This document shows, in pieces, positions 43,731 through 53,553 of a DNA stretch of 64,000 nucleotides; position 1 is the stretch's first letter; every line of letters begins with the position of its first letter. Location of the stretch: the NCBI GenBank assembly GCA_019638255.1, contig JAHBUD010000001.1, forward strand, positions 62,001 to 126,000, given 5' to 3'. Source of the stretch: Cyclobacteriaceae bacterium (lineage in GTDB: Bacteria; Bacteroidota; Bacteroidia; Cytophagales; Cyclobacteriaceae). Made by a program: the position numbers and the translations under genes. Under the pieces are notes generated by a model that was not told where the DNA came from, made no database searches, and saw nothing but the letters and a program-made list of their open reading frames with translations.

Positions 43731-45809
43731 TTAGTATCCACCATAGTACTTACGTAAAAACCACTCTACGCCAATCATCATCACCAGCAAAAAGAATATC
43801 CATTTCAGGTTAATGAGTGAATCGTATCGCTCCTCCGTACGGATAATGCTTTTCGCCTCGCGCTGTAAAAGTTTTTGCTGAAGTTGATTAAACGCGTTTA
43901 CCGGGTGGAATGTGCCACCGGTAGTAGCTGCAATTTTCCGAAGCAACTCAAAATCTGCTGTAAGGTTCTGCAATTCAATTTGCTGGGCAACCACCAGAAA
44001 CTGTCCACGCACCTCTTCTTTTTGGTTATTGATGAGGGTGGAGGAGCGATAACGGTATACGCCTTCTTTCAATCCGTCAATCGCATATCGGCTGTTGCCT
44101 GGGCTTAGCACATAGGTATACTGTGTTCGTTTACCTTGTTCATCCGCTATTTCCAGTTCAATGGCATTGCCAAAAACAGGTTCGTATATATCATTATAAA
44201 CCTGGCTCTCAAAAACTACCGACTCCGTGTCAGAAAATTGCTGCTGCACTGTATAGCTTCTGAATTTACGTCTATCATCTGCTGTGCTTAAAAACTGGAC
44301 CAGCTTACCCAATAGCTCATCAAACGCTTCTGTTTTTTCCGTTCTTGAAAACTCGTGCAAACGCCAGCGCCACAAACCTTCTCCCAACATTATCCCTACC
44401 TTGCGCTTTTCATCAGTTTGAACATACAAGAGAGGCTTAGCGGTTGTCAGGCTGCCCACACGCTGAAACAATAAAACGGAAGCATCGACCGGGATAATGG
44501 CTTTACCAAAGTGAACCTGAACAGGCGGAAAACCTGAAAACATTGAAAACGCTTCAGTAGAAATCACAAAGTTTGAAAATGCTGTGTTAATGACTGGCGT
44601 TACTTCATCGAATTGCCGGGGTATTTGCTCAAAGAGCAGGGGCAATTGTTGCTGGGCTGTCAGGTTCAAATCGGTGGAAGCACCGACTACCAGCAATAAT
44701 GACGTTCTGCTTTTTGAAAAGCGCTGAAAAATTTCGCGAGCCAGCCCACGATTGTCTGGCACCTGATGAAAGATGGCCACATCAATATTCTCCGGCTGAA
44801 GATTCATCGGGGGGGTCTCTTCCACACCGGGAATGTGCAGCAAAAATTCAAAGTTAGAATTTTGGTCAATCACTGCCCGAAGTGCTTTGATGTCGGGATG
44901 AGGCGCTCCTGCAACCATCAATACTTTTTTCTTTCCCTCCACCACTTCAATGAAAATAGTTGCACGATTGTTTTTTGTATTGCGCTCACCCGTCTTTACT
45001 TCAACCTGAACATCCCACCGTTGAATGCCTGCCTCGGCTGCCAGGGGTTGAAATTCAAATGAAAGCAAACCATCGCCCTGTGCACGTTCAGTTTTCCGAT
45101 CAACAACACCTCCCTTGTGGAGCAGTAAAACCTCAACACTCTCTCCTGGAAATCCTTTTGCCAGTACTTCAACCCGAAGCGGGAATCGGTTTCCCTGGTA
45201 GGCAATTTTGTTGTACAAAATATTTCTGATCATCAAGTCGGCTCGGGAAGTTGTATCGCCAATGCCAATGGTATGTATAGGGTAATTGTAATTGCCATAA
45301 GCAGGAGATAACCCAGTATTGTAAATACCATCCGAAATCAAAACCGTGCCGGCAATACTCCTTCCTTCAAACCGATTTGAAACGCCTCGCAGCGACTCGT
45401 GAATGTTGGTTGCTTGCGCACCAAACGTTTCATCAAAACCCTCTCCACCTGAAAAATTTGTCACATGGGTGTTGTACCCTGCATCTTGTAGCGATGCTTC
45501 CAGTTCCTTTACCTGCGAAGACAACGTCATCCTTGCAGCAGAGTCAACAACTTCTTTTACAGAAAGTGAATTGTCTTGCAACAGCACAAAAACAGGTTTC
45601 TCCAATACGTTCTGGACTTGTTTGATGATTGGACCTAATAGGAAAAATGTCAGAAAAAAAACTGTTACAGCCCGAAAAGCAAAAAGCAGGCGGTTAAGGT
45701 TTTTTGTCCATGGATGTTTACTGGTGTAGAGCAGCCACGCATAACCAACACCGGCCACAATGCACAGCAACATAAAACCCGGTGATGACTCGAAAATAAT
45801 GTTCTTCAT
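43731..45809 (-). CDS. Membrane protein with VWA-like/BatA-type layout
   Basis: A 692-residue inner-membrane protein. Two transmembrane segments lie near the N-terminus (FMLLCIVAGVGYAWLLY, AFRAVTVFFLTFFLLGPII) and one near the C-terminus (LKWIFFLLVMMIGVEWFLRKYY), with a large extracytoplasmic part. The stretch FVLLQDNSLSVKEVVDSA followed by ISDGIYNTGLSPAYG has the look of a VWA domain with a degenerate metal site. This layout matches BatA-like or DUF4159-like proteins of Bacteroidota. ATG 45809 avoids overlapping the rarA stop at 45811. Function unknown; cell-envelope role inferred. Confidence 0.8.
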   Translation of the reverse strand: MKNIIFESSPGFMLLCIVAGVGYAWLLYTSKHPWTKNLNRLLFAFRAVTVFFLTFFLLGPIIKQVQNVLEKPVFVLLQDNSLSVKEVVDSAARMTLSSQVKELEASLQDAGYNTHVTNFSGGEGFDETFGAQATNIHESLRGVSNRFEGRSIAGTVLISDGIYNTGLSPAYGNYNYPIHTIGIGDTTSRADLMIRNILYNKIAYQGNRFPLRVEVLAKGFPGESVEVLLLHKGGVVDRKTERAQGDGLLSFEFQPLAAEAGIQRWDVQVEVKTGERNTKNNRATIFIEVVEGKKKVLMVAGAPHPDIKALRAVIDQNSNFEFLLHIPGVEETPPMNLQPENIDVAIFHQVPDNRGLAREIFQRFSKSRTSLLLVVGASTDLNLTAQQQLPLLFEQIPRQFDEVTPVINTAFSNFVISTEAFSMFSGFPPVQVHFGKAIIPVDASVLLFQRVGSLTTAKPLLYVQTDEKRKVGIMLGEGLWRWRLHEFSRTEKTEAFDELLGKLVQFLSTADDRRKFRSYTVQQQFSDTESVVFESQVYNDIYEPVFGNAIELEIADEQGKRTQYTYVLSPGNSRYAIDGLKEGVYRYRSSTLINNQKEEVRGQFLVVAQQIELQNLTADFELLRKIAATTGGTFHPVNAFNQLQQKLLQREAKSIIRTEERYDSLINLKWIFFLLVMMIGVEWFLRKYYGGY

Positions 45810-45810
45810 T

Positions 45811-47082
45811 TCAATACCCATACTTTTCCTTCCATAATGCCCGCAGGTATTTCCTTAACTCTTCTTCGCGCGCATTGTTGCCCGGTTCATAAAACTTTGT
45901 GCCTTTAATTTTATCCGGCAGAAATTCCATGTTCACGAAATTACCTTCATAACTGTGTGCATATTGATAGCCCTTTCCGTAGCCGATGTCCTTCATCAGT
46001 TTTGTAGGCGCATTTCTTACCGGTAACGGCACCGGCAAATCTCCGGTTTCGCGCACCAACTGCAACGCATCTTCTATGGCCCTGTAACTGGCATTGCTTT
46101 TTGGTGAACTGGCCAGATAAACGGCACACTGTGCCAGAATAATCCGCGCTTCGGGATAACCGATAACATTCACTGCCTGAAAAGTATTGTTGGCCATTAC
46201 CAGGGCGGTGGGGTTTGCATTTCCAATATCTTCCGAAGCCAGGATCACCATCCTGCGGGCAATAAACTTTACATCCTCTCCGCCTTCCACCATACGTGCC
46301 AGGTAATAGATAGCCGCATTGGGGTCGCTGCCGCGGATGGATTTTATAAACGCTGAAATAATATCGTAGTGCTGTTCGCCACTCTTATCATAAATGGCGA
46401 TTTTCTTTTGCGCTACGTTGGTTGCCAGTGCATCGGTAATCACTACCTTTCCGGAAGGCTCCGATTCAACGACCAACTCCAGCAGGTTTAAAACCTTACG
46501 CGCATCTCCACCCGAAAGTTGAAAAAGTGCGTTGTGTTCCTTTAGTTCAATATCTCGTTTCTTTAATTGCTCATCGCGATCCAATGCATGATGCACCAGT
46601 TTGAGTAAAGCTGATTCACCGAGTGCTTTTAATGTATAGACCTGACAACGTGAAAGCAATGCAGAGTTTACTTCAAAGGACGGATTCTCGGTGGTGGCGC
46701 CTATTAATGTAATCACACCTTTTTCAACAGCTCCGAGTAATGCATCCTGTTGTGATTTATTAAACCGGTGAATTTCATCAATGAATAAAATCGACTTACC
46801 CGATAACCTTGCTTTTTCGATGATCTCCCGAACATCCTTCACACCCGCACTTACAGCGCTTAGTGTATAGAACGGTTTCTTCACTTCATGCGCAATAATG
46901 TTGGCAATGGTTGTTTTACCAACACCCGGAGGCCCCCACAAAATCATAGAGGGAATATTTCCTAACTGTATGGCTTTGCGGATAATACCTCCGGCACCAA
47001 CGAGATGCTCCTGCCCTACCAGGTCATCCAGTGTGGATGGCCGCATACGTTCCGCCAAGGGTTGGTTTGCCTGAAATATCAT
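45811..47082 (-). CDS. rarA: Replication-associated recombination protein A (AAA ATPase)
   Basis: The 423-residue MgsA/RarA/WRNIP1-type ATPase acts at stalled replication forks. Motifs: [22 protein letters not shown], Walker [10 protein letters not shown] at about 50-58, Walker [40 protein letters not shown] and the C-terminal [47 protein letters not shown]. All are intact and the length is normal. Its ATG shares its first base with the last base of the DUF3667 stop, so the two are translationally coupled. The VWA-like gene starts only two bases after its stop. Confidence 0.97.
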   Translation of the reverse strand: MIFQANQPLAERMRPSTLDDLVGQEHLVGAGGIIRKAIQLGNIPSMILWGPPGVGKTTIANIIAHEVKKPFYTLSAVSAGVKDVREIIEKARLSGKSILFIDEIHRFNKSQQDALLGAVEKGVITLIGATTENPSFEVNSALLSRCQVYTLKALGESALLKLVHHALDRDEQLKKRDIELKEHNALFQLSGGDARKVLNLLELVVESEPSGKVVITDALATNVAQKKIAIYDKSGEQHYDIISAFIKSIRGSDPNAAIYYLARMVEGGEDVKFIARRMVILASEDIGNANPTALVMANNTFQAVNVIGYPEARIILAQCAVYLASSPKSNASYRAIEDALQLVRETGDLPVPLPVRNAPTKLMKDIGYGKGYQYAHSYEGNFVNMEFLPDKIKGTKFYEPGNNAREEELRKYLRALWKEKYGY

Positions 47083-48101
47083 TACAGCAATATTAACGTT
47101 ACCAATGCATTAATCACGAATGCGAAAAGTATGCAGAAGAAAAATATACTGATCATTAAAAAGAACTTTACCACAGTCTTAAATCGCGACTGACCATACA
47201 CCCTGCGCATAGCTTTGTACAAGTAAAAATTGATGTACAGAAAGACAAAAAAATTAATCCATTCGAGCCAACTCACTAACGAGAACAACATTCCCAGAAT
47301 TCCTGCGAGGAATAGAAAATCGTAAAAGAACACCGTGAACACCAAATGCTCGGAATAGTAAAAATCCCTTCGTATGTACAGGAGCTTAAGGATCAGTGCA
47401 AAGACCGGAAGCAAAAAGAAAATCATTTTTGGAATGTTGGCCTGAAGGCTTTCCCCAAAACTTTTCCAGATGGTTTTTTCATCCCAGCCGCGCTGTTGCT
47501 TTAAGGTGATGAACTTGATTTTAAAATAGCGCTCAATCCGGCCATCTCTCTTTTCCAGCGGTTTAGCATTTTCAAGCGAATCGTATTCTTCCAGCGTTTT
47601 AGGATCATAATTCACATCCTGAATAGGATTCCAGTATGCATTGTTATTTGCATTTAATGAGTCAAAGAAAGCGCGCTTTTCCTCACGGGTAAGTTCTTTG
47701 CCGTCTTCCTGCACATTGATTTTATCCTCATCGGGCATCAGTGTGAAAATGAGGAAGAAAATAAAACTGAGAAACACATACATCCGGGCTGGGTGGTAAT
47801 ACCGTTCGCGTTTGCCTTCATTGTAATCGCGAATGAGAATGCCCGGCTTAAACATTAAGCTGATAAATGTTTTAAAGAACTTCGATTCGAAACTGAAAAA
47901 TGAACTGATGAAGTTTATAGAAAGATCACCAATGGCCTGCCTGCGGGGTAAATCCTTCTGCCCGCATTGCCCACAAAACTTACCGGTTAGTGGTGTGCCG
48001 CAATTAAGACAATTCGCATTACCGGCATTGTTTGCGCCTTGCTCACTGTCAACAATTGCTTCGGTAACCGGCAATGATTTGCCCAAATCTTCCATGTTCA
48101 A
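47082..48101 (-). CDS. DUF3667 membrane protein with zinc ribbon
   Basis: A 339-residue protein. Near the N-terminus is a zinc ribbon (NCLNCGTPLTGKFCGQCGQK, four Cys at about 31-46) followed by the DUF3667 signature FISSFFSFESKFFKTFISLMFKPGILIRDYNEGKRERYYHPARMYVFLSFIFF. Five or so transmembrane segments follow, with a charged loop (110-190) between the first and the rest. Function of the family is unknown; the cytosolic ribbon suggests membrane-associated binding of another protein. It overlaps rarA by one base. Confidence 0.9.
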   Translation of the reverse strand: MNMEDLGKSLPVTEAIVDSEQGANNAGNANCLNCGTPLTGKFCGQCGQKDLPRRQAIGDLSINFISSFFSFESKFFKTFISLMFKPGILIRDYNEGKRERYYHPARMYVFLSFIFFLIFTLMPDEDKINVQEDGKELTREEKRAFFDSLNANNNAYWNPIQDVNYDPKTLEEYDSLENAKPLEKRDGRIERYFKIKFITLKQQRGWDEKTIWKSFGESLQANIPKMIFFLLPVFALILKLLYIRRDFYYSEHLVFTVFFYDFLFLAGILGMLFSLVSWLEWINFFVFLYINFYLYKAMRRVYGQSRFKTVVKFFLMISIFFFCILFAFVINALVTLILL

Positions 48102-48158
48102 AATCTAATTTTGAAAATTACTAAAACACCTGAGTGTTTGGCCAATAATGCCTGCTAA

Positions 48159-48190
48159 TTTGGTTTTTAAGTCCGATGAGTCTACTTTTG
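48159..48190 (+). promoter_or_regulatory. Promoter of tRNA-fMet
   Basis: TTTG at 48159-48162, 20 bases, TACTTTTG at 48183-48190. This is a good Bacteroidota-type promoter with the -7 box 10 bases before the mature tRNA. Confidence 0.8.
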
Positions 48191-48200
48191 TGCACCAAAT

Positions 48201-48273
<73 letters not shown>

Positions 48274-48278
48274 CTCAG

Positions 48279-48308
48279 AACCCCCGGCCTTTAAGCCTGG
48301 GGTTTTTT
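48279..48308 (+). terminator. Terminator of tRNA-fMet
   Basis: AACCCC-C-GGC pairs with GCC-T-GGGGTT (48279-48304), a stem with one mismatch around CTTTAA, followed by a T-run. It ends about 13 bases ahead of the era ATG, so era needs its own start or readthrough. Confidence 0.85.
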
Positions 48309-48320
48309 ATTTTACAGAAC

Positions 48321-49211
48321 ATGTCGTCCAAATTATTCAAATCCGGTTTTGTAAGCATTGTGGGCAAGCCCAATGTGGGTAAATCTACCTTAATGAACAG
48401 GCTGGTAGGTGAGCAGCTTTCCATTACAACACCCAAGGCTCAAACTACCCGCCACCGGATTATGGGCATATTGAATGGTGAGGACTACCAGATTGTATAC
48501 TCCGATACGCCCGGAATATTGGAACCCAAATACGCCTTGCATGAGGCGATGATGAGCTTCGTTAAAGTTTCGTTGGAGGATGCTGATTTGATTTTATTGG
48601 TGGTGGCGCTTGAAGACAAGTATGAACCCGAACTGTTTGAACGGTTTAAACGGATACAAACACCCCTTCTGCTGATCATTAATAAAATAGATTTGGCAAA
48701 GGGCTCTCAAGTATTGGATAAATCAACATACTGGAAAGAACATTTACCCAATCTTTCGGGCATCCTTCCGGTTTCTGCTACTTCCGGTGAAAACATCAGG
48801 CAATTGATGGAAGTGATTATCCAAACCATGCCCGAACACCCACCCTACTTTCCGCAGGATGAGCTTTCGGATAAAACGGAACGCTTCTTTGCCGGAGAAA
48901 TCATTCGTGAAAAAATTTTCATGAACCTGGAGCAAGAAGTTCCCTACAGTACAGAAGTTTCAATCACTGAGTTTTCTGAATCGGAAGACATCATCCGGAT
49001 GCGTGCAGAAATTTATGTGGAGCGTGATTCGCAAAAAGGAATTCTCATAGGCAAAGGCGGAAGCATGCTGAAAAAACTGGGGATGGAATCGCGCCAGGCT
49101 ATGGAAGCCTTCTTCAATAAAAAGGTATTTTTGGAAACCCATGTAAAAGTGGCCGACAACTGGCGAAAGCAAAAAGATAAATTAAGAAGGTTTGGATACC
49201 TTGATAGATAG
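48321..49211 (+). CDS. era: GTPase Era
   Basis: Essential GTPase in 16S rRNA maturation and 30S assembly. ATG 48321 (MSSKLFKSGFVSIVG) is right by homology; the open frame also runs back through the tRNA. The 296-residue protein has the G1 loop GKPNVGKST (15-23), G3 DTPG, G4 NKID and a C-terminal KH domain (GILIGKGGSMLKKLGMESRQAMEAFFNKKVFLETHVKV) that binds the 3' end of 16S rRNA. It is followed 76 bases later by the second ribosome-assembly GTPase gene, der. Confidence 0.98.
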   Translation: MSSKLFKSGFVSIVGKPNVGKSTLMNRLVGEQLSITTPKAQTTRHRIMGILNGEDYQIVYSDTPGILEPKYALHEAMMSFVKVSLEDADLILLVVALEDKYEPELFERFKRIQTPLLLIINKIDLAKGSQVLDKSTYWKEHLPNLSGILPVSATSGENIRQLMEVIIQTMPEHPPYFPQDELSDKTERFFAGEIIREKIFMNLEQEVPYSTEVSITEFSESEDIIRMRAEIYVERDSQKGILIGKGGSMLKKLGMESRQAMEAFFNKKVFLETHVKVADNWRKQKDKLRRFGYLDR

Positions 49212-49268
49212 TCAATGGTCAAATGGTCAATAGACGATGGCTGTTAAACTTAATAGACCATTGACTAT
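49208..49268. repeat. 13-bp inverted repeat between era and der
   Basis: ATAGTCAATGGTC (49208-49220) and GACCATTGACTAT (49256-49268) are perfect inverted repeats; ATGGTCA words recur in tandem between them. The left arm includes the era stop. There is no T-tract. It may be a mobile simple repeat or a processing hairpin. Confidence 0.55.
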
Positions 49269-49287
49269 CGACTAATAAGCAAGAAAC

Positions 49288-50595
49288 ATGGCAAACATTG
49301 TAGCAATAGTAGGAAGACCGAACGTAGGTAAATCAACCTTGTTCAACCGGTTGATTGAAAAACGTCAGGCCATTATGGACGACATACCAGGCGTTACCCG
49401 TGACCGCCATTATGGTTATGGCGAATGGGTGGGTCATTACTTTACCGTAATCGATACGGGTGGATATGTTACCGGATCGGAAGACAAGTTTGAATCGGAA
49501 ATCCGTAAGCAGGTAGCCATGGCCATTGATGAAGCTACGGCCGTGATTTTTGTACTTGATTGTAAAGATGGACTTACCGGATTTGATAAAGATTTTGCCA
49601 ATGTAATCCGCGCATCCAAAAAGCCGGTGTTCATTGCGGCCAACAAAGCCGATACACCTGATAAGACTGCACACGCCATGGAGTTCTATGAGTTGGGCAT
49701 GGGTGAGGTTTTTCCGATATCTGCTGAAAATGGAAGCGGTACCGGTGAACTGCTAGATGAACTGGTAAAACTTTTTCCCAATGAAGGAGTAGAAGATCCA
49801 AATTCGGGCATCCCTAAAATCTCAATCCTCGGGCGACCAAACGTTGGCAAATCATCGTTGCTGAATGCTTTATTGGGAACTGATCGCAGCATCGTTACGG
49901 ATGAAGCAGGAACAACACGCGATGCCATCCACAGTCATTATAAAATGTATAGCAAAAATTTCATTCTGATTGATACGGCCGGCATCCGGAAAAAAAGCAA
50001 GGTTCGTGAAGATGTGGAATTTTACTCTGTACTCAGATCATTACGCGCACTGGAAGAAAGCGATGTATGCATTATTGTATTGGATGCTGAACGGAAGATC
50101 GAATCGCAGGACGTGAACATTATCAGCCTGGCGCAACGGCAAGGAAAAGGCATGGTTATTATGGTAAACAAGTGGGATTTGGTAGAAAAGGACTCCAAAA
50201 CAGCCGATGCCTTCAAAAAAGAAATTCAGGAAAAAATTGCCCCCATTGATTATATCCCGATCATTTTTGCCTCTGCATTATCCAAACAACGCATTTTTCA
50301 GGTAATTGAGAAGGCTGTACAGGTGTTCGAGAACAAAACCAAGAAAATTCCTACCTCAACACTAAACGATGTAATGCTACCAGAAATCGAGCGGTATCCA
50401 CCTGCAGCGATAAAAGGTAAATTTATCCAGATAAAGTACATCACCCAGGTAAACGCACGATTTCCATCGATTGCATTGTTCTGCAACCTTCCACAGTACA
50501 TTCAACCGGCTTACGAACGTTATCTTGAAAACAAGATGCGTGAACACTTCGATTTTGAGGGTGTTCCGATACGACTAATCTTCAAGAAAAAATAA
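49288..50595 (+). CDS. der: GTPase Der (EngA)
   Basis: Essential double GTPase for 50S assembly. The 435-residue protein has two G domains in tandem, G1 GRPNVGKST at residues 8-16 and GRPNVGKSS at about 181-189, with DTGG and DTAG (G3), NKAD and NKWD (G4), and a C-terminal KH-like domain (TKKIPTSTLNDVMLPEIERYPPAAIKGKFIQIKYITQ). All motifs are intact. It is co-oriented with era and followed by a promoter for a small lipoprotein. Confidence 0.98.
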   Translation: MANIVAIVGRPNVGKSTLFNRLIEKRQAIMDDIPGVTRDRHYGYGEWVGHYFTVIDTGGYVTGSEDKFESEIRKQVAMAIDEATAVIFVLDCKDGLTGFDKDFANVIRASKKPVFIAANKADTPDKTAHAMEFYELGMGEVFPISAENGSGTGELLDELVKLFPNEGVEDPNSGIPKISILGRPNVGKSSLLNALLGTDRSIVTDEAGTTRDAIHSHYKMYSKNFILIDTAGIRKKSKVREDVEFYSVLRSLRALEESDVCIIVLDAERKIESQDVNIISLAQRQGKGMVIMVNKWDLVEKDSKTADAFKKEIQEKIAPIDYIPIIFASALSKQRIFQVIEKAVQVFENKTKKIPTSTLNDVMLPEIERYPPAAIKGKFIQIKYITQVNARFPSIALFCNLPQYIQPAYERYLENKMREHFDFEGVPIRLIFKKK

Positions 50596-50632
50596 AAAAC
50601 TTACCCGCTTATCATTAGAAATCAGATCGTTG

Positions 50633-50640
50633 TATATTTG
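50633..50640 (+). promoter_or_regulatory. -7 element for the small acidic lipoprotein
   Basis: TATATTTG matches TAnnTTTG and lies 28 bases before the ATG at 50669. A -33 TTTG at the usual distance was not found. Confidence 0.5.
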
Positions 50641-50668
50641 CAGGGATTTAAAATAAAACCTGTAAACT

Positions 50669-50866
50669 ATGAAAAAATTAATCGCACTATTAGCCATCTG
50701 TGGTTTTGCATTTTCATTCGTAGCATGTGGTGGTCAGAAAGCTGAAGAAGCTGCCACTGAAGAAGCTCCTGCTACTGAAGAAGTTGCTCCTGCAGAAGAT
50801 GAAACTGAAGCCGATTCTACTGAAGTAGAAACTGAGACTGAAGCTGAAGCTGGTGACGCTGAATAA
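50669..50866 (+). CDS. Small Glu/Ala-rich lipoprotein
   Basis: A 65-residue lipoprotein: signal MKKLIALLAICGFAFSFVAC with the lipobox Cys at 20, followed by a mature part made almost wholly of Glu, Ala, Thr, Val, Pro and Asp (QKAEEAATEEAPATEEVAP). It is very acidic and likely disordered. Similar short acidic lipoproteins are common in Bacteroidota and may be abundant; function unknown. It has its own promoter and terminator, hence a single-gene unit. Confidence 0.85.
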   Translation: MKKLIALLAICGFAFSFVACGGQKAEEAATEEAPATEEVAPAEDETEADSTEVETETEAEAGDAE

Positions 50867-50890
50867 GCTGCCAGAAAAATGTAAGTAAAG

Positions 50891-50917
50891 AGGCTTTAGA
50901 AATCTAAAGCCTTTTTT
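50891..50917 (+). terminator. Terminator of the small lipoprotein gene
   Basis: AGGCTTTAGA (50891-50900) pairs with TCTAAAGCCT (50903-50912), followed by a T-run. Strong rho-independent type. Confidence 0.92.
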
Positions 50918-50942
50918 ATTTTCAGTCCACAAGGTTAATTAC

Positions 50943-51572
50943 ATGAGCGAAGCGCAAGTCTTTTCCATCTTATCCCAGCACATTCCCGAACAAGCCGTTA
51001 ACTATTGTTTTTCACTGTGGAAGGAAAAACCTTTTCGCTTACACACCACTAAGAGCAGGCAAACTAAAATTGGTGACTTCACTTGTAAGCCCGGTGGAGC
51101 AGCCCGCATTACTGTAAATGAAGACCTGAACCCGTATTTGTTTTTAGTAACCTATATCCACGAGGTTGCCCACCATTATGTCTTTCAGCAAGTAGGCAAC
51201 CGCGTTGAACCGCATGGAACACATTGGCAACAAACTTTTGCGCAACTACTTCAACCGGTATTAACGCCTGAAATTTTTCCTGAAAAAATCCTGCACCTGC
51301 TCAACAAGCATATGCAACAACCCATGGCCAGCACTTTTGTTGATGTTGAGTTAACAAAAGCCTTTCGGCAATACGACCATAACGCGCATGAACATATTGT
51401 ACTTTCATCGCTTGCGGAAGGAAGTGTATTTCAACTGAATAGACGTACATTCAAAAAAGGGAAACTGAGGCGTACGCGTTTTCTTTGCGCTGAAGTAAAA
51501 TCGAAACGACAATACCTTGTTCCTGCAGAAGCATTGGTAAACAATGTTCAATTAAGCTTTGAGTTGATCTGA
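50943..51572 (+). CDS. SprT-like zinc metalloprotease
   Basis: A 209-residue protein with the HExxH motif at 73-77 (YIHEVAHHYVF) and a further His in EPHGTHWQQTF, as in SprT/Spartan-type metalloproteases, whose eukaryotic members cut DNA-protein crosslinks. The N-terminus (RLHTTKSRQTKIGDFT) and basic C-terminal region (NRRTFKKGKLRRTRFLC) could contact nucleic acid. The usual zinc-ribbon C-terminus of SprT is not visible. Its stop ends one base before that of the convergent NagB-PIG-L gene. Confidence 0.88.
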   Translation: MSEAQVFSILSQHIPEQAVNYCFSLWKEKPFRLHTTKSRQTKIGDFTCKPGGAARITVNEDLNPYLFLVTYIHEVAHHYVFQQVGNRVEPHGTHWQQTFAQLLQPVLTPEIFPEKILHLLNKHMQQPMASTFVDVELTKAFRQYDHNAHEHIVLSSLAEGSVFQLNRRTFKKGKLRRTRFLCAEVKSKRQYLVPAEALVNNVQLSFELI

Positions 51573-53474
51573 TCAAAACTTGTAACGCACAAAAGCCTCG
51601 ATAGCTTCGTACTCGGCCAACCCAAGTTGATCGTATGCTTTGGCCGTTGATCTGTTTCGCTCCTCTGCCCTTACCCAAAATTCGCGCGCATCGGTTCCCG
51701 GAAACAAGGCACTGTCTTTCTGCGATTGATGCTTGAAGATGGCCCTTCGCTTTCGCAGCAACTCTTCCGGACTAAGCGGCACAGCCATTTCAATCTGGTC
51801 GATATCCCACTCCTGCCAGGCACCGCGATAAAGCCACACATAACAATTCTTCATCCAGGTTTTTTTCTTTAACTGATCGATGGCCTGAAAAATAGCCGAC
51901 AAACATACACGGTGCGTTCCATGTGGATCAGAAAGATCACCGGCTGCATAAAGTTGATGTGGTTTAACCTCTTCAAGAAGACTTGAGATAATGCTGATGT
52001 CTTTAGTACCCAGCGGTTTTTTCTTTACCAATCCGGTTTCATAAAACGGCATATCCAAAAAATGAATGTTGGTTTCAGGAATGCCCACGTACCGGCATGC
52101 AGCCTTTGCTTCACCACGCCTGATCAATGCTTTGATCAACATCACCTCAGGGCTATCCACCTGACCCGGTTGCTTTGTATTTAACGATGTTCGGACTTTC
52201 TTGTAAAGCTGTTCACTTTTTGATTTTGTAAGACCAAACTGATCGCTGAAGTCGTTGACAAAATCTGCAAAGCGAACAACATCATCATCAAACACAGCAA
52301 TGTTGCCGGATGTTTGATACGCTACATGAACATCATGACCCTGATCCACCAACCTGATAAACGTTCCGCCCATGGAAATCACATCATCATCAGGATGAGG
52401 AGAAAAAATAATCACGCGCTTGGGAAAAGGTTTTGCACGCTCAGGCCGATTGGAGTCATCCGCGCGGGGCTTACCACCCGGCCATCCGGTTATGGTGTGT
52501 TGAAGTTCATTGAATATTTTAATATTTACTTTATATGCGGATCCAAACGTTGTGACGATATCCCCCATACCGTGTTCATTGTAATCCGCATTGGTGAGTT
52601 TAAGAACAGGCTTATTTAATTTCTGACACAACCAAACCACTGCCTTGCGAATCTTGCTTTGTGTCCACGCTTGTTGCGAATCCAACAACCAAGGTGTTTT
52701 GATTTTTGTAAGTTCAGCAGATGAAGCTTCATCCAACACAACCTGAGTATCGGAATGGAGTTGCAGAAAGGAAGCCGGTAGTTGATCGGAGACCGGACCT
52801 TCAACGGCACGCTTTACAATGGATGCCTTACCTTCACCCCAAGCCATCATGATAATATGCCTGGATTTAAGAATAGTGCCAACACCCATGGTAATCGCAT
52901 TTCGGGGAACATTTTCTTCACCAAAAAAATCACTGGCTGCATCCATGCTGGTAACATGATCCAGCGTAATGAGTCGTGTGCCTGATTTTTCGCTGGAGCC
53001 TGGCTCATTAAAGCCAATATGACCGGTTCGGCCAACGCCTAAAATCTGGAGATCAATTCCACCAGCTTGCTCAATCAGTTTATCGTATGAACGACAGAAT
53101 TCAGCGATCTTGTTTTTGGGGATGGTGCCGTCCGGAATGTGAATATTCTTTTTCGGTATATCGATGTGGTCGAATAGGTACTCGTTCATAAACCGAACAT
53201 AGCTTTGCAGTGAATCCGGTTCCATCGGATAATACTCATCCAGGTTGAACGTTTGAACATTTTTAAAACTCAGTCCTTCCTGCTGGTGCAACCTGACAAG
53301 CTCTGCATATACGCGTGTTGGCGATGAACCTGTGGCAAGCCCTAATACACAAGGCTTACTTTGCTTCTGCCGTAACCGGATAAGTGCTGCTATTTCCCTG
53401 GCTACATAAACAGAGGCTTCCTCCGATGATTTAAAAATCTTAACCGGAATTTTATCGGGCACTGATTGATGCAT
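51573..53474 (-). CDS. nagB: NagB-type glucosamine-6-phosphate deaminase fused to PIG-L deacetylase
   Basis: A 633-residue two-domain protein. Residues 10-270 are NagB-like (GLATGSSPTRVY, FNLDEYY with Asp79, GVGRTGHIGFNEPGSS with His152 and Glu157, ITMGVGTI). Against E. coli NagB (Asp72, Asp141, His143, Glu148), the Asp141 position is Thr150. Residues 350-600 are a PIG-L/LmbE deacetylase domain with SPHPDDDVISMGG at 358-370 and a C-terminal HGTHRVCL. Deacetylation followed by deamination of N-acetylglucosamine 6-phosphate in one polypeptide would fit. The fusion is known in Bacteroidota. It lies at the end of a cluster with murQ and a sugar kinase. It is not shown which reaction each half performs. 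Confidence 0.9.
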   Translation of the reverse strand: MHQSVPDKIPVKIFKSSEEASVYVAREIAALIRLRQKQSKPCVLGLATGSSPTRVYAELVRLHQQEGLSFKNVQTFNLDEYYPMEPDSLQSYVRFMNEYLFDHIDIPKKNIHIPDGTIPKNKIAEFCRSYDKLIEQAGGIDLQILGVGRTGHIGFNEPGSSEKSGTRLITLDHVTSMDAASDFFGEENVPRNAITMGVGTILKSRHIIMMAWGEGKASIVKRAVEGPVSDQLPASFLQLHSDTQVVLDEASSAELTKIKTPWLLDSQQAWTQSKIRKAVVWLCQKLNKPVLKLTNADYNEHGMGDIVTTFGSAYKVNIKIFNELQHTITGWPGGKPRADDSNRPERAKPFPKRVIIFSPHPDDDVISMGGTFIRLVDQGHDVHVAYQTSGNIAVFDDDVVRFADFVNDFSDQFGLTKSKSEQLYKKVRTSLNTKQPGQVDSPEVMLIKALIRRGEAKAACRYVGIPETNIHFLDMPFYETGLVKKKPLGTKDISIISSLLEEVKPHQLYAAGDLSDPHGTHRVCLSAIFQAIDQLKKKTWMKNCYVWLYRGAWQEWDIDQIEMAVPLSPEELLRKRRAIFKHQSQKDSALFPGTDAREFWVRAEERNRSTAKAYDQLGLAEYEAIEAFVRYKF

Positions 53475-53553
53475 TGTTTTGTGATTGGTTGAAAAAGAAA
53501 GTTAACGTTCTCCTGGCTGAAAACTTTGCTCCTGACCTGTAAAAATTTTGTGA

